A stretch of 46,958 nucleotides of DNA from Bacteroidota bacterium (GTDB taxonomy: Bacteria; Bacteroidota; Rhodothermia; Rhodothermales; Bin80): positions 1-46,958 of the forward strand of contig JAPOUL010000114.1 of NCBI GenBank assembly GCA_026708685.1, given 5' to 3'. Shown here piece by piece: positions 39,387-46,958 of this stretch. The position numbers and the translations under genes are program-made. The notes below the pieces were generated by a model. The model worked only from the letters and a program-made list of their open reading frames with translations. It was not told the DNA's origin and made no database searches. Numbering within the stretch: position 1 is the stretch's first letter; each line of letters opens with the position of its first letter.

Positions 39387-40088
39387 ATGACCATTCTGAT
39401 TGACTATGATAACTTGGGAAGACTAAAAGAAATGAGACTCATTAACATTATAGAACAAATATTGGAAAGATCTCCAGTCACAAGTTCTAACTCACAGGTT
39501 TCAAACTGCAGATTATATGGAGGATGGTTATATAGAGGATACAAGTTGACGGACTTGGCATCAAAGTTATCTGCTCAAATAAGGAGAGATTTTCCACAAG
39601 TGGTTCAAGTATTGGGTCAAAAAATAAAAATTAATCGGCCCGAATTGGCTACATCTCTAATATGTGATGAAGGAAATCATTTTCCAAATACATTTAGAAC
39701 TCGATCAAACCTGCCACCTCTAAGATTAGAAAGTTTTCCTTTCGCACACTGCGTTGATAAGGGTCAATGCTATCTCTCAGGGGTACATTCATTTTTTCGT
39801 AGAAAAATCTGTGGTCATGATCAATGTAGTGTAACACCAGATGACACTTTTTACAGGACTGAACAGAAACTTGTGGATTCAATGATCGTTACAGATTTAG
39901 TTCATTTGTCCATGTTTACAAAAGAACCTGTTGTTTTGGTATCTGGAGATGATGATATGTGGCCTGGCATTCGATATGCACTTATCAATCATGTTGAATT
40001 AATCCACTTCATCCCCAAATCTATTAGGAGGCGAGGCAATCCTTTCAGAAAACTTCGTAGTGAGCACTATTCCCTAAAAAGATTGTAA
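39387..40088 (+). CDS. NYN-domain (PIN-like) predicted nuclease, partner of the STAND gene
   Basis: The 233-residue product has the NYN/PIN-like nuclease layout. N-terminal TILIDYDNL provides D6 and D8; KLVDSMIVTDLVHL provides D164 and D170; and LVSGDDDMWPGIRYAL provides the D188-D190 cluster. These are the acids that bind metal in NYN ribonucleases. A cysteine-rich insert (C122, C128, C142, C147; CX5C...CX4C) lies between them and could bind zinc or recognise RNA. The C-terminus is strongly basic (KSIRRRGNPFRKLR). The gene is only 11 bases upstream of a large NTPase gene, so the two are one operon. The family level is well supported; the substrate and the precise system are unknown. Base composition is more AT-rich than the neighbouring housekeeping genes. 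Confidence 0.75.
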   Translation: MTILIDYDNLGRLKEMRLINIIEQILERSPVTSSNSQVSNCRLYGGWLYRGYKLTDLASKLSAQIRRDFPQVVQVLGQKIKINRPELATSLICDEGNHFPNTFRTRSNLPPLRLESFPFAHCVDKGQCYLSGVHSFFRRKICGHDQCSVTPDDTFYRTEQKLVDSMIVTDLVHLSMFTKEPVVLVSGDDDMWPGIRYALINHVELIHFIPKSIRRRGNPFRKLRSEHYSLKRL

Positions 40089-40099
40089 ATATCAGTCAG

Positions 40100-42403
40100 A
40101 TGCAATTCCAAGATTTTAGACGTATTGTTACCACATTTGCAGACCAAGAAAACGAGATGGTTGTTGACGAAGGCAACCTACTCATGTTTATTCGAGGTAA
40201 ACCAGTTGAAGCTGAGATCAAAAACGATCCTCAGCATGGTGTGATTGTCATTCATAATGGAGTTGAGGGCTATGCAAGATCTTGGATCTTCTCATATTTG
40301 GCGAAGATAGATATGCTTGCACAGCGTATTATTGACTATATTCAACCCCCGGAAAATTATGTGTCCCCAAATGTTAACCTACTTGATTGGAAAAATGAGC
40401 CTGTGAAAACAGATCAGTCAATTGATTCTATTGCTCATTTGCGAAAGCGTTTGACGAATTTTCACGCTGGTATGACATTAATTAATTTTCTCACTTCTGA
40501 TGCGGGAGAAGGCAAAACATCCTTGATTGAAAAAATTTCTATTGAACAGGCCCTTGCATTCAAGAACAAAAAAACCAGTACATTAATTCTCCCAGTTGCT
40601 CTTGGTGGTAGATCTTTCCTGCGCTTTGATGATGTTGTGATTGCCTCTTTGATGAATCGGCTACGATTTCCATACTTATACTATGATTCATTTATTGAAC
40701 TCATAAAAATGAATGCAATTATTCCAGCATTTGATGGGTTTGAAGAAGTGCTTGTAGATGTGAGTTCTACTGAAGCAGTCTCTGCTCTTGGGCATCTTGT
40801 AGATCAGTTGTCCTCATCTGGCACGCTACTCATTGCAGCTCGAAAAGCATATTTCGATCAATCGCTAAATTCTCAAGCAAAATTACTTGAATCTATTGGA
40901 TCTGATCATGATGTAAAAATTCAGAGATTCGTTCTCAACAGATGGGATCGTCAAGTTTTTTCAAAATATGCATCACTTCGCGGTGTACCCAGCCCAAATC
41001 AGCTTTACGAACGTGTAAAAAAAAGACTCAACAATACAAAACATCCAGTTCTCACAAGAGCCGTTCTCGTTCGTAGACTCATTGATGTAGCTAATGAAGA
41101 TGATGATTTAGAAAAATTCTTGGAAAAACTTGGTCAGACGCAGGTTGATTACTTTTTCGAGTTTATTGAAGTCATAGTTAAGCGTGAGGCGCAAGATAAA
41201 TGGATTGATCGTTCAGGGATTGATCACTCTCCGCTCCTTACAATTGACCAACATCACAAATTGCTCTCACAGATTGCTTCTGAAATGTGGGTCAATGCAG
41301 TGGATGCCCTACGGTTTGATATAATAGAGTTGATTATAGAGTTTTTTACTGCTGAGATGGGTCTCAACTCCAATGCTGAAAGGCAGATAGGTAGACGAAT
41401 CAAAGATCATTCACTCCTTCGGGAGGATAAATCGCAGGGCCCTACGCGACAATCTAGAATTCGCTTTGATCATGAGGATTTTCTGGAATTTTATTTAGGA
41501 CAAGCTCTTGGTCGGTCACTGATTAAATCTGAAAAATCAGACGCAAGGTTAATTTTAAATGCTAATGCTCTGAGCAAGTCCGTCATCCTTGAAGCAACCC
41601 GTTTTCTGACAAATAATCAAGACACAATCACAATTGATAACATTCTCACAGATCTAGAACATTTATCTCAAGAAAAGCCGAGGGTATCTTACTTTAGAGA
41701 AAATTGTGGAACACTCATACTAGAATTATTAAGACATGCAACAAATCCACATAAAATCTCTGAAACGAATTTCCCCCCGAACTCTCTACAGCAACGCGAG
41801 ATTCGTGGGCTTAGCGTACATGACTCTCTGTTTGGCTCAACAAGTTTAGATGATTCCATCTTTATTGACAGTCAGTTCCATGACTGTCGTTTTACAGAGC
41901 TCATATTTGATGATCGTTCAAGACCTAGATTTGACGGCACAGTTTTCGAAAATTGTATTTTTGATTCAGTATCGGTTGGCAATGGTGAGGAAGAAGATCA
42001 CCAAAAAATTTTCAATCCAACTCATGTGCGTGCGGTCTTAAGGAATAAAGGTATTGATATCAGGTTTAAAACACCTCAGGATGAGGTCCTTGAATCACCC
42101 ACGGAATTTAACATTGATCCTGATGTGAAAACAACATTGCGTTTTATTCGGATGTTCAATCGGTCAACCACAATAAATCGCAATGACATTACTCTTCGAT
42201 TAGGTAGTCAGTCAAGCCATTTTATAAACAAAATTCTCCCGAAATTAGAAAAGATACATCTTGTGGAATCTGTCGATCATTCCAACCCTAAATATCGTTT
42301 AAAGCTTTCTCTGTCTGAAATAGACAAACTTGTTGATAATTCGGGGAGTACACTTCAGCAATTTATTTCTGAGGCATCCAGTCTCCAGTCACTAACATCT
42401 TAA
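40100..42403 (+). CDS. STAND/NACHT-like P-loop NTPase with pentapeptide-like and winged-helix C-terminus
   Basis: The 767-residue protein has a ~110-residue N-terminal region of unknown fold. An NTPase core follows, with Walker A SDAGEGKTSL (133-142) and Walker B ending IPAFDGFEE (208-216), the NACHT-type D-G-x-E-E pattern. Next come a helical region with RFDHEDFLEFYLGQALG (the STAND C-terminal helical signature) and a beta-helix-like stretch of pentapeptide repeats near 575-624 (FGSTSLDDSIFIDSQFHDCRF). A winged-helix-like domain lies near the end (TLRFIRMFN to RLKLSLSEIDKL). STAND proteins act as sensors that oligomerise on ligand binding and unleash an effector, and the adjacent NYN protein is the obvious effector. 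Codon and base use are AT-richer than the flanks. No such pair is known to me. Confidence 0.75.
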   Translation: MQFQDFRRIVTTFADQENEMVVDEGNLLMFIRGKPVEAEIKNDPQHGVIVIHNGVEGYARSWIFSYLAKIDMLAQRIIDYIQPPENYVSPNVNLLDWKNEPVKTDQSIDSIAHLRKRLTNFHAGMTLINFLTSDAGEGKTSLIEKISIEQALAFKNKKTSTLILPVALGGRSFLRFDDVVIASLMNRLRFPYLYYDSFIELIKMNAIIPAFDGFEEVLVDVSSTEAVSALGHLVDQLSSSGTLLIAARKAYFDQSLNSQAKLLESIGSDHDVKIQRFVLNRWDRQVFSKYASLRGVPSPNQLYERVKKRLNNTKHPVLTRAVLVRRLIDVANEDDDLEKFLEKLGQTQVDYFFEFIEVIVKREAQDKWIDRSGIDHSPLLTIDQHHKLLSQIASEMWVNAVDALRFDIIELIIEFFTAEMGLNSNAERQIGRRIKDHSLLREDKSQGPTRQSRIRFDHEDFLEFYLGQALGRSLIKSEKSDARLILNANALSKSVILEATRFLTNNQDTITIDNILTDLEHLSQEKPRVSYFRENCGTLILELLRHATNPHKISETNFPPNSLQQREIRGLSVHDSLFGSTSLDDSIFIDSQFHDCRFTELIFDDRSRPRFDGTVFENCIFDSVSVGNGEEEDHQKIFNPTHVRAVLRNKGIDIRFKTPQDEVLESPTEFNIDPDVKTTLRFIRMFNRSTTINRNDITLRLGSQSSHFINKILPKLEKIHLVESVDHSNPKYRLKLSLSEIDKLVDNSGSTLQQFISEASSLQSLTS

Positions 42404-42580
42404 TTGTCGTGTGAGTGATTACAGAGACAGGTAAATTGATCCGTATTAAGCAATTGAATACTAATTCTCCAAATTTTGTAGATGCTTGGATGGGCATTAC
42501 AAACGATCTCACTTTATCAGTGATGATCATCGCTTGATGCTGAACCTATCTGAGAAAGAAGATCATACGGTCGCTGTTAA

Positions 42581-43660
42581 ATGTTAGACTTAGAAAAACT
42601 TAATGAGGTCAAGGAGAGGTTCTCTGAGGTCAATCAGCTCATTTCGGACCCCGCGATTGCCGCAGATCCTCATCAAATGGCCACCCTAGGGCCAGAGCAT
42701 CGTGAGCTGTCTGAAGTCGTTGTAGCGGTTGATCAGTATCAAGATCTTCTTAGAGATACGGAAGAAATGAAGGTGTTGATCAGGAATGAAGAGGACGAAG
42801 AATTGGTGATCATGGCACGAGAGGAGTTGACAGCTCTTACTGCTAAATTACCTCAGATGGAAGCGGATCTCCAGATTGCATTGACTCCCAAAGATCCTGC
42901 TGATGCCCGTGATGCAATCATGGAAATACGGGCTGGTACAGGTGGCAGTGAAGCTGCGTTGTTTGTTGCCGATTTATATCGTCTCTATGAACGCTATATT
43001 TCACGCAATGGATGGAAACTGACCAAGATCAATAGTTCGGCAGGTAGTGTTGGCGGCTTCAAAGAGGTGGTATTTGGGGTTTCAGGAAAAAACGTCTTTG
43101 GTAACCTAAAGTATGAAAATGGAGTGCATCGGGTTCAACGTGTACCCCAAACCGAATCTAGTGGTCGGTTACACACCTCTGCGGCTAGTGTTGCCGTGCT
43201 TCCAGAAGCCACGGATGTAGAGATAGACATAGCTATTAGTGATCTTAAGATTGATGTATACCGCTCCAGCGGTCCTGGAGGGCAGAGTGTGAATACTACA
43301 GACTCAGCAGTTCGAATCACGCATCTTCCCACAGGATTGGTTGTCACCTGTCAGGATGAAAAAAGCCAGCACAAAAACAAAGATAAGGCCATGAGGGTGC
43401 TACGGTCCAGACTGTACGAGAAAAAGATGAGCGAGATCAATGCAGAACGGGATGAGGTTCGACGACAGGCTGTCGGATCCGGTGATCGTTCCGTCAAAAT
43501 TCGAACCTACAATTTTCCTCAGGATCGAGTCACTGATCATCGGTTGGAGGGAGATATGAAAAACTACCCCCTTCGCAAGATCATTGAAGGTGAACTGGAC
43601 GAATTACTGAATGCTCTTCAGACTGCCGATCATGCTGATCGGTTGGCCCACACATCATAA
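42581..43660 (+). CDS. prfA: Peptide chain release factor 1
   Basis: RF1 reads UAA and UAG and triggers release of the finished peptide. The 359-residue product has the GGQ loop ([17 protein letters not shown]) and the PxT recognition tripeptide region ([17 protein letters not shown]) in place of the RF2 SPF motif. It also has the domain 1 segment [17 protein letters not shown]. All family regions are present and the length is normal. It lies 177 bases after the STAND gene and heads toward a ribosomal cluster, which starts 107 bases later. Confidence 0.96.
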   Translation: MLDLEKLNEVKERFSEVNQLISDPAIAADPHQMATLGPEHRELSEVVVAVDQYQDLLRDTEEMKVLIRNEEDEELVIMAREELTALTAKLPQMEADLQIALTPKDPADARDAIMEIRAGTGGSEAALFVADLYRLYERYISRNGWKLTKINSSAGSVGGFKEVVFGVSGKNVFGNLKYENGVHRVQRVPQTESSGRLHTSAASVAVLPEATDVEIDIAISDLKIDVYRSSGPGGQSVNTTDSAVRITHLPTGLVVTCQDEKSQHKNKDKAMRVLRSRLYEKKMSEINAERDEVRRQAVGSGDRSVKIRTYNFPQDRVTDHRLEGDMKNYPLRKIIEGELDELLNALQTADHADRLAHTS

Positions 43661-43705
43661 GGGAACCTCGCTACGGCTGTAACATATAACGAATTTTCTT
43701 GCCCT

Positions 43706-43726
43706 GCCCCTGTGAAATACAGGGGC
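43706..43726 (+). promoter_or_regulatory. Hairpin in the rpsF leader
   Basis: GCCCCTGT (43706-43713) pairs perfectly with ACAGGGGC (43719-43726) around a GAAAT loop, 41 bases before the rpsF ATG. It may end prfA transcription, or form a leader for S6:S18 autoregulation as seen in other bacteria. No T-run follows, which favours the leader idea. Confidence 0.4.
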
Positions 43727-43767
43727 ATGACCAATCACTCATAACCAGTCATTCCGAAGGGATAAGT

Positions 43768-44139
43768 ATGGCCATGAACCGTAAGATGTACGAATTAACG
43801 TACATCCTCACTCCTGTACTCTCCGCTGAGCAGACCGCTGAGGTGGTTGCTCGCATCAACGTCATCATTCAAGGTGCTGGTGGCACTGTCATCCATGTTG
43901 ATGAATGGGGAACTCAAAAACTCGCGTATCCGGTTGACAAGAAACGAAATGGTTACTATGTGAACCTGTATTTCGAGGGACCAGGTACGATGATACCACG
44001 TATTGAACGTGCTCTCACCATTGATGATAATGTGCTTCGATCTCTGATTCTGGCAATGGATAAAAGTATGATCGCCCATTATCATGCCACCAAGGATAAA
44101 AAGAAATCTGCTCCTGTATCACAAAATCAAGAGGACTAA
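43768..44139 (+). CDS. rpsF: 30S ribosomal protein S6
   Basis: S6 binds 16S rRNA with S18 on the platform. The ATG at 43768 gives 123 residues beginning [15 protein letters not shown] start at 43699 is rejected because it adds residues unlike S6. GAAGGG is placed 8 bases upstream, an unusually clear ribosome binding site for this window. Typical S6 features are visible: the [17 protein letters not shown] start, [18 protein letters not shown], and a charged disordered C-terminal tail. It is followed by rpsR with one base between the genes, then rplI, the standard order. Confidence 0.96.
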   Translation: MAMNRKMYELTYILTPVLSAEQTAEVVARINVIIQGAGGTVIHVDEWGTQKLAYPVDKKRNGYYVNLYFEGPGTMIPRIERALTIDDNVLRSLILAMDKSMIAHYHATKDKKKSAPVSQNQED

Positions 44140-44140
44140 A

Positions 44141-44326
44141 ATGACTCCCAACTATATTGACTATAAAGATGTGGAGTACTTACAGCGCTTTATTAACGAG
44201 CAAGGTAAGATGCTTCCACGGCGTGTATTGGATATACCTGCCAAAAAACAACGTTTAATTGCCCGTGCAATCAAGCGTGCTCGGCATTTGGCATTACTGC
44301 CTTATGTTGCTGATTCGGTCCGTTAA
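44141..44326 (+). CDS. rpsR: 30S ribosomal protein S18
   Basis: The ATG at 44141, one base after the rpsF stop, gives 61 residues, shorter than the usual ~75. The core [24 protein letters not shown] and [15 protein letters not shown] is intact. The missing part is the N-terminal basic/cysteine region, so this is the cysteine-free, zinc-independent form of S18. S18 forms a heterodimer with S6, matching the tight gene order. An earlier in-frame start at 44084 overlaps rpsF and is less likely. Confidence 0.95.
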   Translation: MTPNYIDYKDVEYLQRFINEQGKMLPRRVLDIPAKKQRLIARAIKRARHLALLPYVADSVR

Positions 44327-44347
44327 TTGAATCCAGTTTGATTACCC

Positions 44348-44803
44348 ATGAAAGTAATTTTATTGACTGATGTCCATAATCTCGGTAACGAGGGAGATAT
44401 CATTAACGTAAAAAATGGCTACGGTCGCAATTGGCTCATCCCACAAGGGCTTGCTCAGCTGGCAACCCCTGGTACGACTCGTGCTTTTGAAGATCAAATG
44501 CGTCAGCAGGCACGGCGGCGAGCTCATGAGAAAAATAACGCTGATGAGATCAAGGGACAACTCGAAAATACCATCGTAAAAATTGAGGCGAAGGTAGGAG
44601 CGGAGAATCGCATCTTTGGAGCCATCACTGCCCAGCAGGTTTCTCTTGCTTTAGCTTTACAGGGGTTCAAAATAGATCGTCGCATCATCACCATCAATGA
44701 AGAAATCAAGATTCTTGGTGAGTATACAGCCACCGTCAAGCTTCATGCCGATGTTCATGCACAACTTGCTGTCCATGTTGTCCCGGCCGATAGTCACGCC
44801 TAA
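44348..44803 (+). CDS. rplI: 50S ribosomal protein L9
   Basis: L9 binds 23S rRNA domain V near the L1 stalk and helps hold reading frame. The 151-residue protein begins MKVILLTDVHNLGNEGDIIN and has the N-terminal rRNA-binding GYGRNWLIPQGLA. A long charged connecting helix (QARRRAHEKNNADEIK) follows, then the C-terminal domain (FGAITAQQVSLAL, VKLHADVHAQLAVHVV). It is the last gene of rpsF-rpsR-rplI. Its end overlaps the preferred dsbD start by 29 bases, so translational coupling is possible. Confidence 0.96.
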   Translation: MKVILLTDVHNLGNEGDIINVKNGYGRNWLIPQGLAQLATPGTTRAFEDQMRQQARRRAHEKNNADEIKGQLENTIVKIEAKVGAENRIFGAITAQQVSLALALQGFKIDRRIITINEEIKILGEYTATVKLHADVHAQLAVHVVPADSHA

Positions 44804-46700
44804 TCGGAATGTCTTGTTCTTCATCGGAATTACGCTATCCGTAGTTCACAGTGGTTCCACTTTTGCTCAATCATCCGTCTCTTGGGATGTAAGGGCAGAA
44901 TACTTTTTTGATTCCGCCCGCATTGTTCTTGAAGGCGTTCTGCCTAAGAACGATCCCAATGGAGGGCCATGGCGTATGTACGCCCTTGATTCTCCACCTC
45001 CAAGTCGTGCTCTTAATGTCCGACTTCATACGATTCCAGATAGATTGACATCCAGCCAAGAGTCTTTTAGACAGCTAGATGTTCGATCGGGATTTGATCC
45101 GTATTTTGACAAGGTCGTCACCTATTTTCATCAACGGGCTGTCATATGGGGAGATTATTCTGTTGATGAGAATTTTATGGGTGGTGAAATTAGCGGAGTG
45201 ATTGAATTCATGATTTGTAACCAGTTGATCTGTCTCCCTCCTGATTCTACCACTATCCAAGCCACATTTACCGAGGTATCTTCACCGCTACCTGATACTC
45301 CTGTCGTTTCTGCACTGCCCTTGGAAATAACAAGCCTCAATCGTCCTCTTGAGCTAGAAAATTTGCCTCCTTCGGACGTACCAATCAATTCATCTGGTGG
45401 GTTATGGGGATTTATCTTATTGGCGATTGGTGCTGGTATGGGTGCTCTACTGATGCCTTGTATTTACCCAATGATTCCGATGACGGTATCATTTTTTGGC
45501 AATCATGCCTTGAAAGCACCCATTCGGATGGCTTTGCTTTATGGCTTTGCTATTGTAGTCACATTTACAGGGCTGGGTGTAGGCTTGTCCATACTCTTGG
45601 GGAGTGCAGGTGCTTACATTGTTTCCTCAAATCCATGGGTGAATGTTGGAATTGGTATTGCTTTCCTTGTGTTTGGATTATCTTTATTAGGTGCATTTAA
45701 CCTCAGGCTTCCACCTAAGATCGCCAACTGGTTTGATCGAAAAGGATCGGAGCGACAGGACTATATTGGTATCTTGTTTCTGGGGCTTGCACTGACCCTT
45801 GTTTCATTTACTTGCACCGTACCATTTGTTGGCTTACTCCTTCCGAGTATGGTTGAAGGAGACTGGTTTTATGGCATTTTGGGGATGGCTGTATTTAGTA
45901 GTACATTTGCACTTCCATTCGTTGCATTTGCATGTTTTCCCAAGGCTCTCAAGAAATTACCCGGTAGTGGAAGGTGGATGAGAGAGATTGCCGTTGTGTT
46001 TGGTTTTATTGAGATTGCAGCGGCGATTAAATTTTTTTCCAATGCAGATCTGGTATGGGGTCTGGGTTTCATTGATCGATCGCTTGCAATCGCTCTTTGG
46101 ATTGTGCTCTCCGCTCTGACTGGACTGTACTTGATTGGACACTTGCCATTATTGCTGAAATCTGACTCACAACCGATTGGAGCCTTAAGACTGATGTGTG
46201 GTGTTTTGTTTTTTGGGCTTTCGGTTTACCTACTTCCCGGACTTTTTGGGGGACGACTTGGCTGGGTTGATTCCTATCTGCCTCCACGAGAACAAGACAC
46301 AGTTAGTTTTTTTGAATCAGATGTAGAGCATCAATGGATTACGGATGATTTACCTGGAGCGTTCTCTGAATCTGTCCTCCGACAGCAACCCCTGTTCATT
46401 GACTTTTCTGGCTACACATGCACGAATTGCAGGGGGATGGAAGTGAATGTGATTGAATGGGGGGAGGTTCGTCATCTTTTAGCGGATCATTTTGTTCTGA
46501 GCCGACTGTATACAGATGGACCTCAGAGTCGCGAGTTTCAATCCATTCAGCAACAGTTAACGGGCACACTGGCATTACCAACCTATGCCATCATGGATGG
46601 CTCGGCAAGGGATCGCCCTCTTGCCCAATTAAGTGGTGTAGTTTCTTCTGAGCAGTTCAGAGATTTTCTCCACGATGGGTTAGCGAAGTATGGTGATTAG
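44775..46700 (+). CDS. dsbD: Thiol:disulfide interchange protein DsbD-like (cytosol-to-periplasm reductant transfer)
   Basis: DsbD carries electrons from cytosolic thioredoxin across the inner membrane to periplasmic thiol enzymes. The ATG at 44775 gives 641 residues, starting with a signal peptide (NVLFFIGITLSVVHSGSTFA). The N-terminal periplasmic domain (about 33-200) is followed by a membrane domain of about eight helices. Its redox cysteines are visible in ALLMPCIYPMIPM and SFTCTVPFVGLL. The C-terminal thioredoxin-like domain has a CxxC (YTCTNCRGME). Longer starts at 44697 read through rplI and are rejected. The small overlap with rplI is unusual. Partner proteins are not in this window. 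Confidence 0.9.
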   Translation: MLSRPIVTPNRNVLFFIGITLSVVHSGSTFAQSSVSWDVRAEYFFDSARIVLEGVLPKNDPNGGPWRMYALDSPPPSRALNVRLHTIPDRLTSSQESFRQLDVRSGFDPYFDKVVTYFHQRAVIWGDYSVDENFMGGEISGVIEFMICNQLICLPPDSTTIQATFTEVSSPLPDTPVVSALPLEITSLNRPLELENLPPSDVPINSSGGLWGFILLAIGAGMGALLMPCIYPMIPMTVSFFGNHALKAPIRMALLYGFAIVVTFTGLGVGLSILLGSAGAYIVSSNPWVNVGIGIAFLVFGLSLLGAFNLRLPPKIANWFDRKGSERQDYIGILFLGLALTLVSFTCTVPFVGLLLPSMVEGDWFYGILGMAVFSSTFALPFVAFACFPKALKKLPGSGRWMREIAVVFGFIEIAAAIKFFSNADLVWGLGFIDRSLAIALWIVLSALTGLYLIGHLPLLLKSDSQPIGALRLMCGVLFFGLSVYLLPGLFGGRLGWVDSYLPPREQDTVSFFESDVEHQWITDDLPGAFSESVLRQQPLFIDFSGYTCTNCRGMEVNVIEWGEVRHLLADHFVLSRLYTDGPQSREFQSIQQQLTGTLALPTYAIMDGSARDRPLAQLSGVVSSEQFRDFLHDGLAKYGD

Positions 46701-46958
46701 TCTTGTTTGTTCTTTCACAGTACTAAGCTGCAAGGTCACTATTGTAGGTCAACCGACCTTAGAATATCTATTGAATGTAGGAAAGATGACAAATACGAAA
46801 TAACTTGCACTGTATAGTACTGAATTGAAGATTTTTTCTCTATTGAGCCTCTATTATTTGACGATGTTGGTTGAACGTCGGGGTCGGTGACAGCACCGCC
46901 TCGATTGGTCTGGCAGGATGCCTTGAAAGCTGGATCGTCCTTGACGCGGTTGGACTGG
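46701..46958. other. Non-coding right edge
   Basis: No gene is supported in these 258 bases. The first ~150 bases are AT-rich, whereas from about 46862 the sequence turns GC-rich. There, open frames on both strands (for example SNRVKDDPAFKASCQTNRGG on the minus strand) run off the edge and could be the end of a neighbouring gene. Confidence 0.35.

Overview
The window looks like chromosomal DNA of a Gram-negative, probably marine member of the FCB group, with Rhodothermota/Balneolota-like bacteria as the best guess. This is inference. It rests on an LptA/OstA-like + LptB + LptC export cluster, a secreted FN3 protein ending in a type IX-secretion-like tail (NYPYPF start), a TorF-type porin, weak Shine-Dalgarno signals, and the style of the ribosomal and PNPase proteins. 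No marker such as 16S rRNA is present.

Layout. 1-2127: 3' end of a Calx-beta autotransporter-like protein. 2268-7887: truB-ribF-rpsO-pnp-M16 peptidase. 8161-9093: cobalamin-type binding protein. 9451-11274 (minus): type II restriction-modification module, a HindVP-family endonuclease with a C5 methyltransferase split at an A10 tract. 11382-14483 (minus): mscS, folD and a phosphatase with a transposase-like HTH. 14817-21841: TorF-like porin divergent from gltB-gltD, with a perfect dyad between them. 22285-24262 (minus): broken PIN toxin, its antitoxin, and a decayed OLD-type nuclease. 24515-27236: SAM-I riboswitch, metY, metX. 27850-34985: duplicated and decayed asd/FN3 block around the single intact asd. 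35209-35281: tRNA-Gly. 35559-38274: lptC-lptA-lptB. 38323-39334: decayed DAHP synthase. 39387-42403: NYN-domain protein plus STAND/NACHT-like NTPase. 42581-46700: prfA-rpsF-rpsR-rplI-dsbD.

How the genes work together. Two intact metabolic units stand out: glutamate synthase (gltB/gltD), and the aspartate-to-methionine route (asd, metX, metY), whose metY-metX part sits under SAM control. Two more intact units serve translation/RNA (rpsO, pnp, truB, prfA, rpsF-rpsR-rplI) and LPS transport (lptCAB). Between them lie accessory islands.

The most interesting accessory unit is the intact NYN + STAND pair at 39387-42403, which resembles a nucleotide-switch-controlled nuclease defence module that I cannot match to a named system. 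The window is also rich in gene remnants: an asd copy, an FN3 adhesin-like gene, a DAHP synthase, an OLD nuclease and a PIN toxin. This suggests a genome undergoing active pseudogenisation, although assembly errors cannot be excluded from sequence alone.
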